The notes: generated from the sequence alone by a model not told the origin. Numbered from the stretch's first letter, positions 17,529-26,987 are shown. The stretch: DNA of 64,000 bases from Phenylobacterium sp. (GCF_016124325.1 NZ_WGNY01000040.1:1-64000); one strand, 5' to 3'. Numbers and translations are program-made.

Positions 17529-18947
17529 ATGGCCGGACACTGGGGATCATCGCGCCTGGGCGCCGTCACGCGCCGAAGCCTGCTGGGCGCCGCCGCTGGA
17601 GCCGTGGCGGCTCCGGCTCTCGCCGCGGCGCGCAAGCTCGCGCCCAGCGACAAGGTCAACGTCGCCATGATCGGCGCGGGCGGCAAGGGCGCGTCGAACG
17701 CCGGCAAGCTGCTGAGCCAGAACATCGTCGCGGTCTGCGACGTCGATTTCGAGCACGTTCGCCGTGGCCTGTCGGACAAGGCCGGGAACATCCGTCCCGA
17801 GTGGAAGGCGGTGAAGGACGCCTACGACCGGGCCGAGCGGTTCGGCGACTACCGCCGGATGCTGGACGCGCGGAAGGACATCGACGCCGTCGTCATCGCC
17901 ACCCCCGACCACCACCACGCCGTGGCCGCTCGCTGGGCGATGGAGCGGGGAATCCACGTCTACGTCCAGAAGCCGCTGACCAACACCATCGAGGAGAGCC
18001 GCAAGCTCGAGGCCCTGGCGAAGGCCAACCCCAAGCTGGTCACCCAGATGGGCAATCAGGGCCATTCGGGCGCCGACGGCCGGCGCGTGGTGGAGTGGGT
18101 GCGGGCCGGCGTGATCGGCAAGGTCCACGAGGTCCACGTCTGGACCAATCGGCCGGTGTGGCCGCAGGGCGTGCCCAAGCCCGAGGCGCAGCCCGCGCCC
18201 GAGAGCCTGGACTGGCCGACCTGGCTGGGCCCGGCCGACGTCGACTGGGGCTACAATCCCGACTACGCCCACTTCAACTGGCGCGGCTGGATCCCTTTCG
18301 GCTCCGGCGCGCTCGGCGACATGGGGGCCCACCTGATCGACTTCCCCTTCTGGGCGCTGGAGCCGGGCCTGCCGACGCGGGTGGAGACGCGGCACACCAA
18401 GTGGGCGGGCAACGCCAGCCTGTGGGCGACCAAGCGGCCGGCGGTGCTGACCAGCTATCCGCTCGCCTGCATCACCCGCTACGAGTTCGGCCGCGCGAAG
18501 GGCGGGCCGTTGGCGATCAACTGGTACGATGGGGGCATCCTGCCGCCGACGCCGCCGGGCTTCCCGCCCGACCTGCCGATGAACCCGGAGGGCGGCGTCC
18601 TCTTCGTGGGGTCCAAGGGGATGCTGATGCACGAGACCTATGGCGAGAAGCCGAAGCTGATCGGCGAGGGGCTGGAGGCGGCCGCCAAGGTCCCGCAGAC
18701 CCTGCCCCGGATCGCCGGCGGCCTGGAGGGCCACGAGATGAACTGGATCCGCGCCATCCGCGGCGAGGAGAAGGTCTCCTGCCCGTTCGACTACGCCGCG
18801 CCGCTCAACGAGACCATGCTGCTGGGGATCGCCGCGCTTAGGGCCGACAAGGCCATCGCCTACGACGGCGCCACGGGCCGGATCACCAACGACGCCGACG
18901 CCAACGCCTATCTGGGCCGGACCTACCGGCCGGGGTGGGAGCTGTGA
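17529..18947 (+). CDS. Tat-exported Gfo/Idh/MocA-family oxidoreductase
   Basis: The product (472 residues from ATG 17529; an ATG at 17517 is an alternative) starts with a twin-arginine signal (TRRSLLGAAAGAVAAPALAA). The Rossmann motif is MIGAGGKGASN, the conserved dinucleotide/active-site loop is VQKPLT (EKP in most relatives), and DMGAHLIDFPFWAL carries the catalytic His region. GGGGGAGG lies directly ahead of ATG 17529 but with only 2 nt spacing. Family members oxidise sugars or glycosides at C3. The DUF1080 gene overlaps its stop, pointing to 3-keto-glycoside chemistry in the periplasm. Confidence 0.88.
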   Translation: MAGHWGSSRLGAVTRRSLLGAAAGAVAAPALAAARKLAPSDKVNVAMIGAGGKGASNAGKLLSQNIVAVCDVDFEHVRRGLSDKAGNIRPEWKAVKDAYDRAERFGDYRRMLDARKDIDAVVIATPDHHHAVAARWAMERGIHVYVQKPLTNTIEESRKLEALAKANPKLVTQMGNQGHSGADGRRVVEWVRAGVIGKVHEVHVWTNRPVWPQGVPKPEAQPAPESLDWPTWLGPADVDWGYNPDYAHFNWRGWIPFGSGALGDMGAHLIDFPFWALEPGLPTRVETRHTKWAGNASLWATKRPAVLTSYPLACITRYEFGRAKGGPLAINWYDGGILPPTPPGFPPDLPMNPEGGVLFVGSKGMLMHETYGEKPKLIGEGLEAAAKVPQTLPRIAGGLEGHEMNWIRAIRGEEKVSCPFDYAAPLNETMLLGIAALRADKAIAYDGATGRITNDADANAYLGRTYRPGWEL

Positions 18948-19723
18948 GGCGCCGCGTCTGGATCGCCGCCGCCGGGGCCGCGCTTGCGACCCTGGGCGCG
19001 GCCTGCGCACAAGGGATCATGAAGCCCGCCGACACCGAGCAGTGGGAGCCCAAACCTCCGGTGGTGACGCCGGGGGCCACGCCCGGCGCGCCGCCATCCG
19101 ACGCCATCATCCTGTTCGACGGCAAGGACCTGGGCCAGTGGGTCTCGGTGAAGGACGGATCGCCGGCCGGGTGGACCGTCGCCGACGGCGTGATGACGGT
19201 GAAGAAGAGCGCCGGGAACATCGAGACGAAGCGGCGCTTCCGGAACTTCCAGCTCCACCTGGAATGGCGCGTGCCGGCCGACGTCACCGGATCGGGCCAG
19301 GCGCGGGGGAACTCGGGCCTGTTCCTGGCCTCCACGGGCGGCGGCGACGCCGGCTACGAGCTGCAGATCCTCGATTCCTACGAGAACGAGACCTACGTGA
19401 ACGGCCAGGCCGGCGCCGTCTACAAGCAGCATCCGCCGCTCGCGAACCCCAACCGCCCGCCAGGCCAGTGGCAGACCTACGACGTGGTGTGGACCGCGCC
19501 CGTCTTCGCCGCCGACGGCGCCGTGACCGCGCCGGCCCGGGTGACGGCCTTCTTCAACGGCGTCCTCATCCAGAACAACGCCGAGCTTTCGGGGGAGACG
19601 GTGTTCATCGGCAAGCCGAAATACCGGCCCTACGAGACCGCGCCGATCAAGCTGCAGGCGCACGGAGATCCCAGTCCGCCGCTCAGTTTCCGCAACATCT
19701 GGATCCGCGAACTCGCGCCCTGA
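18944..19723 (+). CDS. DUF1080 (3-keto-disaccharide hydrolase-like) exported protein
   Basis: A 259-residue product with an export signal (RRRVWIAAAGAALATLGAACA) and one DUF1080 concanavalin-like domain (about 55-258; starts AIILFDGKDLGQWVSV, ends LSFRNIWIREL). Some members hydrolyse 3-keto-glucosides or 3-keto-disaccharides. The start is the GTG at 18944, which overlaps the upstream TGA as GTGA and implies translational coupling to the Gfo/Idh/MocA gene. The Cys near the signal end lacks a canonical lipobox, so lipidation is uncertain. The pair could oxidise a sugar at C3 and then cleave it. Confidence 0.87.
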   Translation: MRRRVWIAAAGAALATLGAACAQGIMKPADTEQWEPKPPVVTPGATPGAPPSDAIILFDGKDLGQWVSVKDGSPAGWTVADGVMTVKKSAGNIETKRRFRNFQLHLEWRVPADVTGSGQARGNSGLFLASTGGGDAGYELQILDSYENETYVNGQAGAVYKQHPPLANPNRPPGQWQTYDVVWTAPVFAADGAVTAPARVTAFFNGVLIQNNAELSGETVFIGKPKYRPYETAPIKLQAHGDPSPPLSFRNIWIRELAP

Positions 19724-19757
19724 ATCGGGGGTGCGACAAAAAGTTCCTCGCCGATCG

Positions 19758-19782
19758 GGAAACCAAACGGCTCCGCCGCGTT
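19758..19782 (+). promoter_or_regulatory. Possible EcfG-type promoter of the OmpA lipoprotein gene
   Basis: GGAAA at 19758-19762, 16-nt spacer, CGTT at 19779-19782. The -35 differs from the EcfG consensus GGAAC in its last base; spacing and -10 fit. It lies 39 nt upstream of the start codon. One such match could occur by chance. Confidence 0.35.
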
Positions 19783-19820
19783 TTGAGCCCCTTGGGGAGC
19801 AGGCAGACGGAGGAACGTGG

Positions 19821-20390
19821 ATGAGTCGGCGTAGGTCGAGTGTGCTGGTCGCGGGAGCGGCCCTGCTTGGTATCGTCAGTCTTGGGGGCTGCGCCACCAA
19901 AGGCTTCGTGCGCGAACAGACCGCGATGGTCGGACAGCGCGTCGACGTGGTGGCGAACCACGTCGATCAGGTTGACGGAACGGCGAAGGACGCGCTGCAG
20001 CGCGCGACCGCGGCGGGCAAGCTGGCGGAGGGCAAGTTCCTCTACCAGGAGGTCCTGTCCGACGATTCCATGAAGTTCCCGGTGAACGAGGCGACGCTGT
20101 CGCCCGAGGCCGAGCAGCGGCTCGACTCCTTCGTCGACAAGCTGAAGACCGAGAACCGCAACGTCTATGTCGAGGTGCAGGGCCACACCGACGCGACGGG
20201 CGGGAAGGACTACAACTACAAGCTCGGCGAAGAGCGGGCCGAGGCGGTGCGGCGCTATCTCAACGAGCACGGCGTGGCGCTGAACCGTATCGGCACCATC
20301 AGCTACGGCCCGGACTCGCCGGTCGCGCCCAACGACACCCGCGAGGGCCGTCAGCAGAACCGCCGGGTGGTGCTGATCGTCCTCAGCTAG
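19821..20390 (+). CDS. OmpA-family (Pal-like) lipoprotein
   Basis: A 189-residue product with a lipoprotein signal (lipobox SLGGC, Cys near residue 24), an alpha-helical spacer (about 30-90) and a C-terminal OmpA-like peptidoglycan-binding domain (about 85-189). The conserved VEVQGHTDATGGKDYNYKLGEERA and NRRV motifs are present. It probably links the outer membrane to the peptidoglycan. GGAGGA precedes the ATG. A near-consensus ECF promoter (GGAAA, 16 nt, CGTT at 19758-19782) lies upstream. The next gene starts right after its stop. Confidence 0.9.
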   Translation: MSRRRSSVLVAGAALLGIVSLGGCATKGFVREQTAMVGQRVDVVANHVDQVDGTAKDALQRATAAGKLAEGKFLYQEVLSDDSMKFPVNEATLSPEAEQRLDSFVDKLKTENRNVYVEVQGHTDATGGKDYNYKLGEERAEAVRRYLNEHGVALNRIGTISYGPDSPVAPNDTREGRQQNRRVVLIVLS

Positions 20391-21179
20391 GTGACGGCGA
20401 ACCGGCCGCGCCGCCCATCCTGGCGGCGCCCGGCGGCCGTGACCCTCGTCAGCGCCGTGGGCCATCTCGCGGCGCTGGCGGTGTTCGTCGGGGTCCAGCC
20501 CGGGCCCCCACCGCCCGAGGCGGCGCCCCCGCCGATCCAGGTGGCCCTGGTCGAACCGCCACCGCCGCCACCGCCGGTGATCGAGCCGCCGCCGCCCGCG
20601 CCGCATGACGCGCCGACGGCGGCGCGGACGCCCGCGAAGGCCCCGCCCACGCCCAAGCCCAAGCCCAAGCCTAAAACGGCCAGGTCGGCGCCGCACGTCG
20701 CCGCGCGTCCCGCCAAGGCCCCGCCGCCGGCCGCCCCGCTGGTCGTGGCGCAAGGGTCCGCGGGCGAGGCCGACGAGGGTCCGCCGACGCCCAGCGCCGC
20801 CGAACTGGCCGGAGCCGCCCGCGCCGGCTCGGGGCGGGGCGACGGCTGCGACATGGCCGGCCGGCTGCAGGCGGCGCTGCGCCGTGACGCCCGGGTGCGG
20901 GCCGCCGTGGACGACCCGCGCCGCGCGCTGTGGATCTGGAACGGCGACTGGGTGCGCCACGGGAGCCAGGACGGCCACGGCCTGGCCGCCGTCCGCGAGG
21001 CGATCGTGTGGGAGGTGGGCTTCGCGCCCGCAGCCTGCCGCGCAGAGCCCGTCCGCGGCCTGGTGCTGATCACCCTGGACGACGGCCCCGGGTCGGCGCG
21101 CCTGGTGCTGGGCGCCAACACCTGGCGATGGTCGGACCTGCTGCACGCCCCACAGGGCGGCGTGCGTCTGCGACGCTAG
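20391..21179 (+). CDS. TonB-like proline-rich membrane-anchored protein
   Basis: The 262-residue product starts at the GTG directly after the OmpA-gene stop. One N-terminal membrane anchor (about 15-36) is followed by a proline-rich stretch (about 37-115, with PPPPPPP and PKPKPKPK runs) as in TonB, and then a globular C-terminal region from about residue 148 (GCDMAGRLQAALRRD). This end is not a recognisable TonB C-terminal domain; it contains ALWIWNGDWVRHG and two Cys residues. It probably spans the periplasm. Neighbourhood with the OmpA lipoprotein suggests an envelope role, but partners are unknown. Confidence 0.78.
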   Translation: MTANRPRRPSWRRPAAVTLVSAVGHLAALAVFVGVQPGPPPPEAAPPPIQVALVEPPPPPPPVIEPPPPAPHDAPTAARTPAKAPPTPKPKPKPKTARSAPHVAARPAKAPPPAAPLVVAQGSAGEADEGPPTPSAAELAGAARAGSGRGDGCDMAGRLQAALRRDARVRAAVDDPRRALWIWNGDWVRHGSQDGHGLAAVREAIVWEVGFAPAACRAEPVRGLVLITLDDGPGSARLVLGANTWRWSDLLHAPQGGVRLRR

Positions 21180-21240
21180 CCGCGACCACGCTCCCCCTCG
21201 CCGCCGCGGAACGTTAGGCTGGCGTCCGGATTGGAAGGTC

Positions 21241-21711
21241 ATGCGCTTCCTCTGCGACGAGATGCTGGTGCGGCTGGCGCGGCTGCTGCGGGCGGCGGGC
21301 TATGACACCTACCTGGCCGCCGACGGCGAACCGGACGCCGAGCTGATCCGCGCGGCGCGCCGCGAGGGCCGGATCCTGCTGACCCGCGACAAGCGCCTGG
21401 CGGCGGCGGCCGAGGAATCGGTGCTGATCGGCGGCTGGGGCGTCGACGCCGAGGCGCACAGCCTGTCGCGCGCCGTGGTGATGGACTGGACGTTCGCGCC
21501 GTTCACCCGCTGCATGATGGACAACGCCCACTTGCGCGACGCCGACGCCGCCGAGATCGCCGCCCTGCCCGCCCGGGCCCGCGGCCTGCCCGGGCCATTC
21601 CGGACCTGCCCGGCCTGCGGTCGCGCCTACTGGCCCGGCAGCCACGTGCGACGGATGGAGGCCCGGCTCCAGAGGCTGGCCCGCGACGCCGCAATGCCGC
21701 CGCAAGCTTGA
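21241..21711 (+). CDS. Mut7-C RNase domain protein
   Basis: A 156-residue protein of the Mut7-C family, a PIN-fold putative RNase with a C-terminal zinc ribbon. Acidic residues expected at the active site are in MRFLCDEML (Asp6) and LLTRDKRL (Asp50). The zinc-ribbon part has TRCMMDNAHL (C91) and CPACGRAYWPGSHVRRM (C123, C126). Relatives usually carry CxxCN at the first knuckle; here the second Cys is replaced by Asp94, so zinc binding may be altered or lost. It is preceded by a weak GGAAGG. Confidence 0.87.
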   Translation: MRFLCDEMLVRLARLLRAAGYDTYLAADGEPDAELIRAARREGRILLTRDKRLAAAAEESVLIGGWGVDAEAHSLSRAVVMDWTFAPFTRCMMDNAHLRDADAAEIAALPARARGLPGPFRTCPACGRAYWPGSHVRRMEARLQRLARDAAMPPQA

Positions 21712-21763
21712 CGACATAGGGCGGCGCAGACGAGCTAGACGTCATCGTCGAAGGGGTTTCGCC

Positions 21764-21901
21764 ATGCGCAAGCTGATCGTGCTTTCCGCGGCCGCCGCCG
21801 CGCTTCTGGTCGCCGCCTGCAACACCGTGGAGGGCGTCGGCAAGGACGTCTCGGCCGCGGGGAAGGCCGTGTCCAACACCGCCAAGGACGTCAAGAAGTA
21901 G
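21764..21901 (+). CDS. Entericidin A/B family small lipoprotein
   Basis: A 45-residue product. The lipoprotein signal (MRKLIVLSAAAAALLVAAC) ends in the lipobox VAAC, followed by NTVEGVGKDVSAAGKAVS and a Lys-rich end, the entericidin pattern. Entericidins are small cell-envelope lipoproteins of unclear role, often stress- or stationary-phase-induced. The gene stands alone between the Mut7-C and DUF983 genes. A weak GAAGGGG lies ahead of the ATG. Confidence 0.88.
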   Translation: MRKLIVLSAAAAALLVAACNTVEGVGKDVSAAGKAVSNTAKDVKK

Positions 21902-21952
21902 CCGCCGGGCGATTGCGACGAAAGCGCCGGGCCCCTTTCGCGGGGGCCCGCG

Positions 21953-22366
21953 ATGGCGCATATGGACGCCATGCAGGAAATCGCCCACCCGCTCGGCCGC
22001 TCCATTCGCCGGGGCCTGTCGTTCCGGTGCCCCGCCTGCGGCCAGGGCTCACTGTTCGGCCGCTACCTCAAGGTGGAGCCGCAATGCGCGCACTGCGGCC
22101 ATGAGCTGGCGCAGTATCCGGCCGACGACGGGCCGGCCTATCTGACCATCCTGCTGATCGGGCATTTCGTCGTGGCGCCCCTGCTGTTCATCCCGATCGT
22201 CTGGGAAGCCTCGCCGCTCTACACCCTGCCCATCCTGCTCAGCAGCCTGCTGGGCGTCACCCTGGCGTTGCTGCCGCGCGTGAAGGGCGGCTGGATCGGG
22301 GTGATGTACGCCTTCCAGGTCACGGGGCGCGACGCGCGCCTGCACACCGCCGACGCGGCCGACTGA
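21953..22366 (+). CDS. DUF983 membrane protein with zinc ribbon
   Basis: A 137-residue DUF983 protein. The N-terminal zinc ribbon has CPACGQGSLFGRYLKVEPQCAHCG (four Cys), followed by DDGPAYLTILLIGHFVV and two transmembrane segments (about 62-82 and 90-108). Homologues occur widely in alphaproteobacteria, sometimes near cytochrome oxidase genes, but the function is unknown. In-frame ATGs at 21962 and 21971 are alternative starts. GGGGGCCC lies ahead of the chosen ATG. Confidence 0.85.
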   Translation: MAHMDAMQEIAHPLGRSIRRGLSFRCPACGQGSLFGRYLKVEPQCAHCGHELAQYPADDGPAYLTILLIGHFVVAPLLFIPIVWEASPLYTLPILLSSLLGVTLALLPRVKGGWIGVMYAFQVTGRDARLHTADAAD

Positions 22367-22464
22367 CCGCGCCGCGCGGCGCGAGCGACGGTTTTTTCTG
22401 ATCGATCGGTTCCCACGCTGGCGGGTTGCGCTCTAGCATCCGTTCCTATTGGGGCGGAGGGCGT

Positions 22465-23766
22465 ATGGCGGCGAAGGATTCAGCGACGGGCGGACTTTCA
22501 GCGTTTGGCCGCATCAAGGCCATCCTCGGCGGGTCGGCCGGCAATCTGGTCGAGTGGTACGACTGGTTCGCCTACACCTCCACCAGCCTCTACTTCGCCC
22601 GGCACTTCTTCCCGGGCGAGGACGCGGTCGGCCAACAGCTACAGACCGCGGCCATCTTCGCGGCCGGCTTCATCGCCCGCCCGCTAGGCGCCTGGCTGAT
22701 GGGCGTCTACGCCGACAAGGGCGGCCGCCGCGCCGCGTTGACCCTGTCGGTGGCGATGATGAGCCTGGGCTCGTTCGCGATCGCCATCCTGCCCACCTAC
22801 GCCCAGATCGGCGTCTGGGCCCAGCTGCTGCTGCTGGGCGCGCGCCTCGTGCAAGGCCTCTCGCTCGGCGGCGAATACGGCGCGAGCGCCACCTACATGT
22901 CCGAGATGGCCGGCGCGAAGCGGAGGGGCTTCTGGTCGTCGTTCCAGTACACCACCCTGGTGGCGGGCCAGCTCACCGCGCTGCTGGTGCTGGTGATCCT
23001 GCAGCACACGCTTTCGAAGGAGGCGCTCGACGCCTGGGGCTGGCGCGTTCCCTTCGCGATCGGCGGGGCGCTGGCGATCGTCGTCTTCTGGATCCGGACG
23101 GGCCTGGAGGAAACGCGCTCGTTCATCGCCGCCGAGAACGACGCCAACCGCGGCAGCACGCTGGCCCTGCTGCGTGAGCATCCCAAGGAGACGGCGGCCA
23201 TCCTGGCGCTGACCTCGGCGGGGTCGCTCTCGTTCTACGCCTACACCACCTACATGCAGAAATTCCTGGTCAACACGACCGGCTTCGCCAAGGACACGGC
23301 GACCGGAATCATGGCCGGCGTGCTTATCATCTACATGCTGATCCAGCCGGGCGTCGGGTGGCTGTCGGACCACGTCGGGCGCAAGACGACCATGGCGGTC
23401 GGCCTGGCCGCCGGCGCGCTGGCGACTTTCCCCGTGATGAGCGCGATCGCGACCGCCGACGCGCCGGTCGCCGCGTTCGGCCTGGTGATGATCCTGGTGC
23501 TCTGCCACTCGGGCTATTCGGCCGTGAACGCCGCGATCAAGGCCGAGCTCTTCCCCGCCCACGTCCGGGCGCTGGGCGTGGCGCTGCCCTACGCCGTGGC
23601 CAACGCCGTGTTCGGCGGCACCGCCGAGTATGTCGCCGGCTGGCTGAAGAAGCTCGGCCACGAGAGCGCGTTCTACATCTATGTCGCGCTGGTGATGGCG
23701 GTGGCGGCCGTCGTCGCGGCGCGGCTGCGCAACACCAACAAGACCAGCCTCATCCTCGACGACTGA
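22465..23766 (+). CDS. MFS metabolite:H+ symporter (MHS family)
   Basis: A 433-residue inner-membrane transporter with about 12 transmembrane segments. The N-terminal motif GNLVEWYDWFAYTSTSLYF and the loop GVYADKGGRRAALTLSV identify the metabolite:proton symporter group (KgtP, ShiA, ProP). The substrate is probably a carboxylate or osmolyte but cannot be decided. GGCGGAGGG precedes the ATG at 22465; an upstream ATG lacks such a site. The next gene starts 1 nt after the stop, so the two are cotranscribed. Confidence 0.9.
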   Translation: MAAKDSATGGLSAFGRIKAILGGSAGNLVEWYDWFAYTSTSLYFARHFFPGEDAVGQQLQTAAIFAAGFIARPLGAWLMGVYADKGGRRAALTLSVAMMSLGSFAIAILPTYAQIGVWAQLLLLGARLVQGLSLGGEYGASATYMSEMAGAKRRGFWSSFQYTTLVAGQLTALLVLVILQHTLSKEALDAWGWRVPFAIGGALAIVVFWIRTGLEETRSFIAAENDANRGSTLALLREHPKETAAILALTSAGSLSFYAYTTYMQKFLVNTTGFAKDTATGIMAGVLIIYMLIQPGVGWLSDHVGRKTTMAVGLAAGALATFPVMSAIATADAPVAAFGLVMILVLCHSGYSAVNAAIKAELFPAHVRALGVALPYAVANAVFGGTAEYVAGWLKKLGHESAFYIYVALVMAVAAVVAARLRNTNKTSLILDD

Positions 23767-23767
23767 C

Positions 23768-24460
23768 ATGCGGCCTGCCGACATCGCCGCGCTGTCGGTC
23801 TTCCTGGCGGCCTGGCTCCTCTACGAACCGATGCTGACCCTCCTCGCCAAGCGGCGCGGCGGGGTGCTCAACACCGACATGACGGTGATCCGCGCGGCCT
23901 GGATGGCCAACATGATCCGCCGCGAGAGCCGGTTCATGGACGGCCAGCTCTTCGGCCACGCGCTGAATTCGGCCTCGTTCTTCGCTTCGTCCAACCTGAT
24001 CCTGATCGCCGCGACGGCCGGCGCCCTGTTCGGCGGCGAACGGACCTTCGCCTCGGTTTCGGCGCTGGAGCTGGTGCGCACCTCCTCGCGCCTGCTGTTC
24101 GAGGTGCAGCTGGCGCTGGTGCTGATCGCCCTGGCGCGCGGCCTGCTCGACTTCATCTGGTCGATCCGCCAGCTCAACTACTGCATCGCCGCCCTCGGCG
24201 CCGCGCCCGACCCGACGCCGCCCGAGGACCAGGCGAAATACGCCGCCGTCGCCGCCCGCCTGATCAACCCGGCCCTCAGCGCCTTCAACGCCGGCGTGCG
24301 CGGCTACTACTTCGCCCTGGCGGCCGCGGCGTGGCTGTTCGGCCCCTGGGCGTTCATGGCGACCACCACCGGCGCGGTCGCCCTGCTGCTATGGCGCCAG
24401 AGCGCTTCGGCCTCGGCCTCGGCCACGCGCGACCTGCGGCGGCTGCTCGAAGGCGGCTAG
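23768..24460 (+). CDS. DUF599 integral membrane protein
   Basis: A 230-residue product with four to five hydrophobic segments (around 8-24, 70-88, 112-130, 178-215). The N-terminal pattern WLLYEPMLTLLAKRRGG and RRESRFMDGQLFGHALNSASFFASSNL fit DUF599. No catalytic motif is seen and the role is unknown. It follows the MFS gene by 1 nt and is probably translated from the same mRNA. A short hairpin (24471-24485) separates it from the convergent YjbR gene. Confidence 0.8.
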   Translation: MRPADIAALSVFLAAWLLYEPMLTLLAKRRGGVLNTDMTVIRAAWMANMIRRESRFMDGQLFGHALNSASFFASSNLILIAATAGALFGGERTFASVSALELVRTSSRLLFEVQLALVLIALARGLLDFIWSIRQLNYCIAALGAAPDPTPPEDQAKYAAVAARLINPALSAFNAGVRGYYFALAAAAWLFGPWAFMATTTGAVALLLWRQSASASASATRDLRRLLEGG

Positions 24461-24470
24461 AGCCCTGCGG

Positions 24471-24485
24471 GAAGGCCTCGCCTTC
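24471..24485. terminator. Hairpin between convergent genes
   Basis: GAAGGC (24471-24476) and GCCTTC (24480-24485) form a 6-bp stem around a 3-nt loop, between the stops of the DUF599 and YjbR genes. There is no T tract, so termination is only possible. Confidence 0.35.
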
Positions 24486-24491
24486 GAAGGT

Positions 24492-24827
24492 TCAGAGGCC
24501 GAGCTCGGCGCGGACCGCGCGGGTGAGCTTGGCGGCGATCAGGCTATGGGCCGTCTCGATCCAGCCGGCCGCATCCCGCGGATCGAGATCGTCGAGGTCG
24601 ACGATCACCCAGTGCCCCTTGGCGAGGTACGGCGCCTGGCGGCCCGGCCCATCGGCGGTCAGCACCTCGAAGCCGATCTCCGAGACCTTGAACGAGAGCC
24701 CGCCGCGCAGGCCGCAGATGGCGAACACCTTGCCGCCCACCTTGTAGACGTCGGAGCCGCCCCACTGGACCACCTTGGTCGCCGCGGGCAGCGCCAGGGC
24801 GACGGCCTCGACCTCGCCACGCGTCAT
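24492..24827 (-). CDS. MmcQ/YjbR family DNA-binding-fold protein
   Basis: A 111-residue protein with the YjbR (CyaY-like) fold. It starts with the typical helix [19 protein letters not shown], continues with [14 protein letters not shown] and [15 protein letters not shown], and has [12 protein letters not shown] before the C-terminal helix. Members are proposed to bind DNA, but the function is not established. It lies 45 nt downstream of msrA on the same strand. Confidence 0.88.
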   Translation of the reverse strand: MTRGEVEAVALALPAATKVVQWGGSDVYKVGGKVFAICGLRGGLSFKVSEIGFEVLTADGPGRQAPYLAKGHWVIVDLDDLDPRDAAGWIETAHSLIAAKLTRAVRAELGL

Positions 24828-24872
24828 CCCGCCGGGCCCCGTTCCACGCGCCGCCTCCGGACGACCCGGGGC

Positions 24873-25526
<654 letters not shown>

Positions 25527-25624
25527 CGCGCGCCTCCAGGGCAGGTGTCGGTCCAACAGATAGGACGATCACGTCCGGTTTGCACGCCGCGCGCGGCAAC
25601 GGGGCGGGAGCGGCGAACCGCCGC

Positions 25625-25652
25625 TTGCCCGGCGAAGCGTCCTGACTATATT
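25625..25652 (+). promoter_or_regulatory. Sigma-70-type promoter of the tRNA-Ser gene
   Basis: TTGCCC (25625-25630), 16 nt, TATATT (25647-25652), 38 nt upstream of the mature tRNA 5' end. This is the only AT-rich -10-like block in the leader. Confidence 0.5.
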
Positions 25653-25690
25653 GCGCGCCTTCCGCGAAGGGCCCGCCCTTCAAGGTGCGG

Positions 25691-25780
25691 GGTGAGGTGG
25701 CCGAGTGGTTGAAGGCGCACGCCTGGAACGCGTGTATAGGGGAAACTCTATCGAGGGTTCGAATCCCTCTCTCACCGCCA
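25691..25780 (+). tRNA. tRNA-Ser (anticodon GGA)
   Basis: A 90-nt class II tRNA. The acceptor GGTGAGG (25691-25697) pairs with TCTCACC near the 3' end with one G:U pair. The anticodon stem CACGC/GCGTG encloses the loop CTGGAAC with anticodon GGA at 25725-25727. A long variable arm typical of tRNA-Ser and the T loop GGTTCGAATCC follow, and the CCA end is encoded (25778-25780). It reads UCC/UCU codons. Confidence 0.97.
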
Positions 25781-25895
25781 CCTAGCCAGCAAGCCTGTCT
25801 CCAGATTCTCGGCAAAGGCCCAAGCCCCGGAGTAGGGCGTCGATCGTGGGTTGCCGCCGCCAGCTCGACTCTCGGGCGCGAGGCGCCAGTGGCTG

Positions 25896-26987
25896 CTATT
25901 CAACCAGGCCGGCCACCCGCTGCAGGATCGGACGCTGCATCCAGGGTGCGTGTCCGACGACCCGGATCGCGAGATTGCGCGCGAAGACAGCCGCGCCGTT
26001 GCGAGACTCCGCGGCGCGCAGCAACCGCTCGCTGAAGCGGATCCAGCGCCGCCCGATGGGCCTTCGCTCGGCGGAATAGCCGTCGAGCCGGCCGTCGGCG
26101 AACCGACCCGCAAAGCACACCGCGTCCTCGATGCCCAGGTTCATGCCGCGCGCACCAAGGGGCGAGTGCACATGTGCGGCGTCCCCGGCGAGGAACACGC
26201 GACCCCTCTGAAAGCTGTCAGCCAGGCGGATCGGCAGATGGAAGCGGTCCGTGCGCTCCGTCCGTCGCAAGGCGAAATCGCCGGGAATGTGGGCCAGCGC
26301 GCTGGGCGTGTTGGAGACCGCGCGGTGGCGGCCCTGGCCGATCGGGATCACGAAGGCCAGGTCCCCGTCCTCGCCGAAGAACGCTTGGGCTTCCGTCGGA
26401 TCGTAGGGCCAGGCATCGACCTCAATATCGGCGATGCTCCACTCGCGGCGATGGACATAGCCCTCGAAACGAAAGCCGGACTGCTCCCGCACCGTGCTGT
26501 CTGCGCCGTCGGCCCCCAGGACCCGATCCGCGGTCACGACATGCCGGTCTCCACCGGGCCCGGTCAGCTCGGCGATCACGCCGTCGTCGTTCTGTTCGAG
26601 GGAGGCCAGCCGCCGCCGCCATTCCACCTCGACCCCGTGTTCTCCGAGCCTCTCGGCGAGGATCGCCTCGGTTTCGCTCTGCGGCAGCGAGAGAAGGAAA
26701 TTGAACCGGTGCGGCAGGCCCTTGAAATCGATAGCGCCGAGCGGTTCGTCGCCGTCATGGACGCGGACGCGACGAATGCGAAGACCGCGCGCCAACAGCC
26801 GGGCCGCCACGCCCGAGAGCTCGAGCAATTCGAGCGTGTGCGAGCTGACCCCCACCGCCTTGCTGCGCGGCGTGGGGCCTGGATCGCGGTCGACGATCCG
26901 GATCGCGACGCCGCGGCGCGCCAGTTCGACGGCGGCGGCCAAGCCCGTCGCGCCGGCGCCGACAATGAGCACCTCCGGGCGCGCCAT
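25896..26987 (-). CDS. FAD-dependent aromatic-type monooxygenase (UbiH/PHBH fold)
   Basis: A 363-residue flavoprotein hydroxylase. The ADP-binding [17 protein letters not shown] is at the N-terminus, the DG motif lies in [14 protein letters not shown], and the second FAD site is [28 protein letters not shown]. It lacks the C-terminal thioredoxin-like domain of long PheA/TfdB enzymes, so it belongs to the shorter group. The ATG at 26987 has GGGAG 6 nt upstream. The substrate is unknown. The coding sequence looks somewhat less GC-rich than its neighbours. It ends 115 bp after tRNA-Ser, a frequent landing site for acquired genes. Confidence 0.88.
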   Translation of the reverse strand: MARPEVLIVGAGATGLAAAVELARRGVAIRIVDRDPGPTPRSKAVGVSSHTLELLELSGVAARLLARGLRIRRVRVHDGDEPLGAIDFKGLPHRFNFLLSLPQSETEAILAERLGEHGVEVEWRRRLASLEQNDDGVIAELTGPGGDRHVVTADRVLGADGADSTVREQSGFRFEGYVHRREWSIADIEVDAWPYDPTEAQAFFGEDGDLAFVIPIGQGRHRAVSNTPSALAHIPGDFALRRTERTDRFHLPIRLADSFQRGRVFLAGDAAHVHSPLGARGMNLGIEDAVCFAGRFADGRLDGYSAERRPIGRRWIRFSERLLRAAESRNGAAVFARNLAIRVVGHAPWMQRPILQRVAGLVE

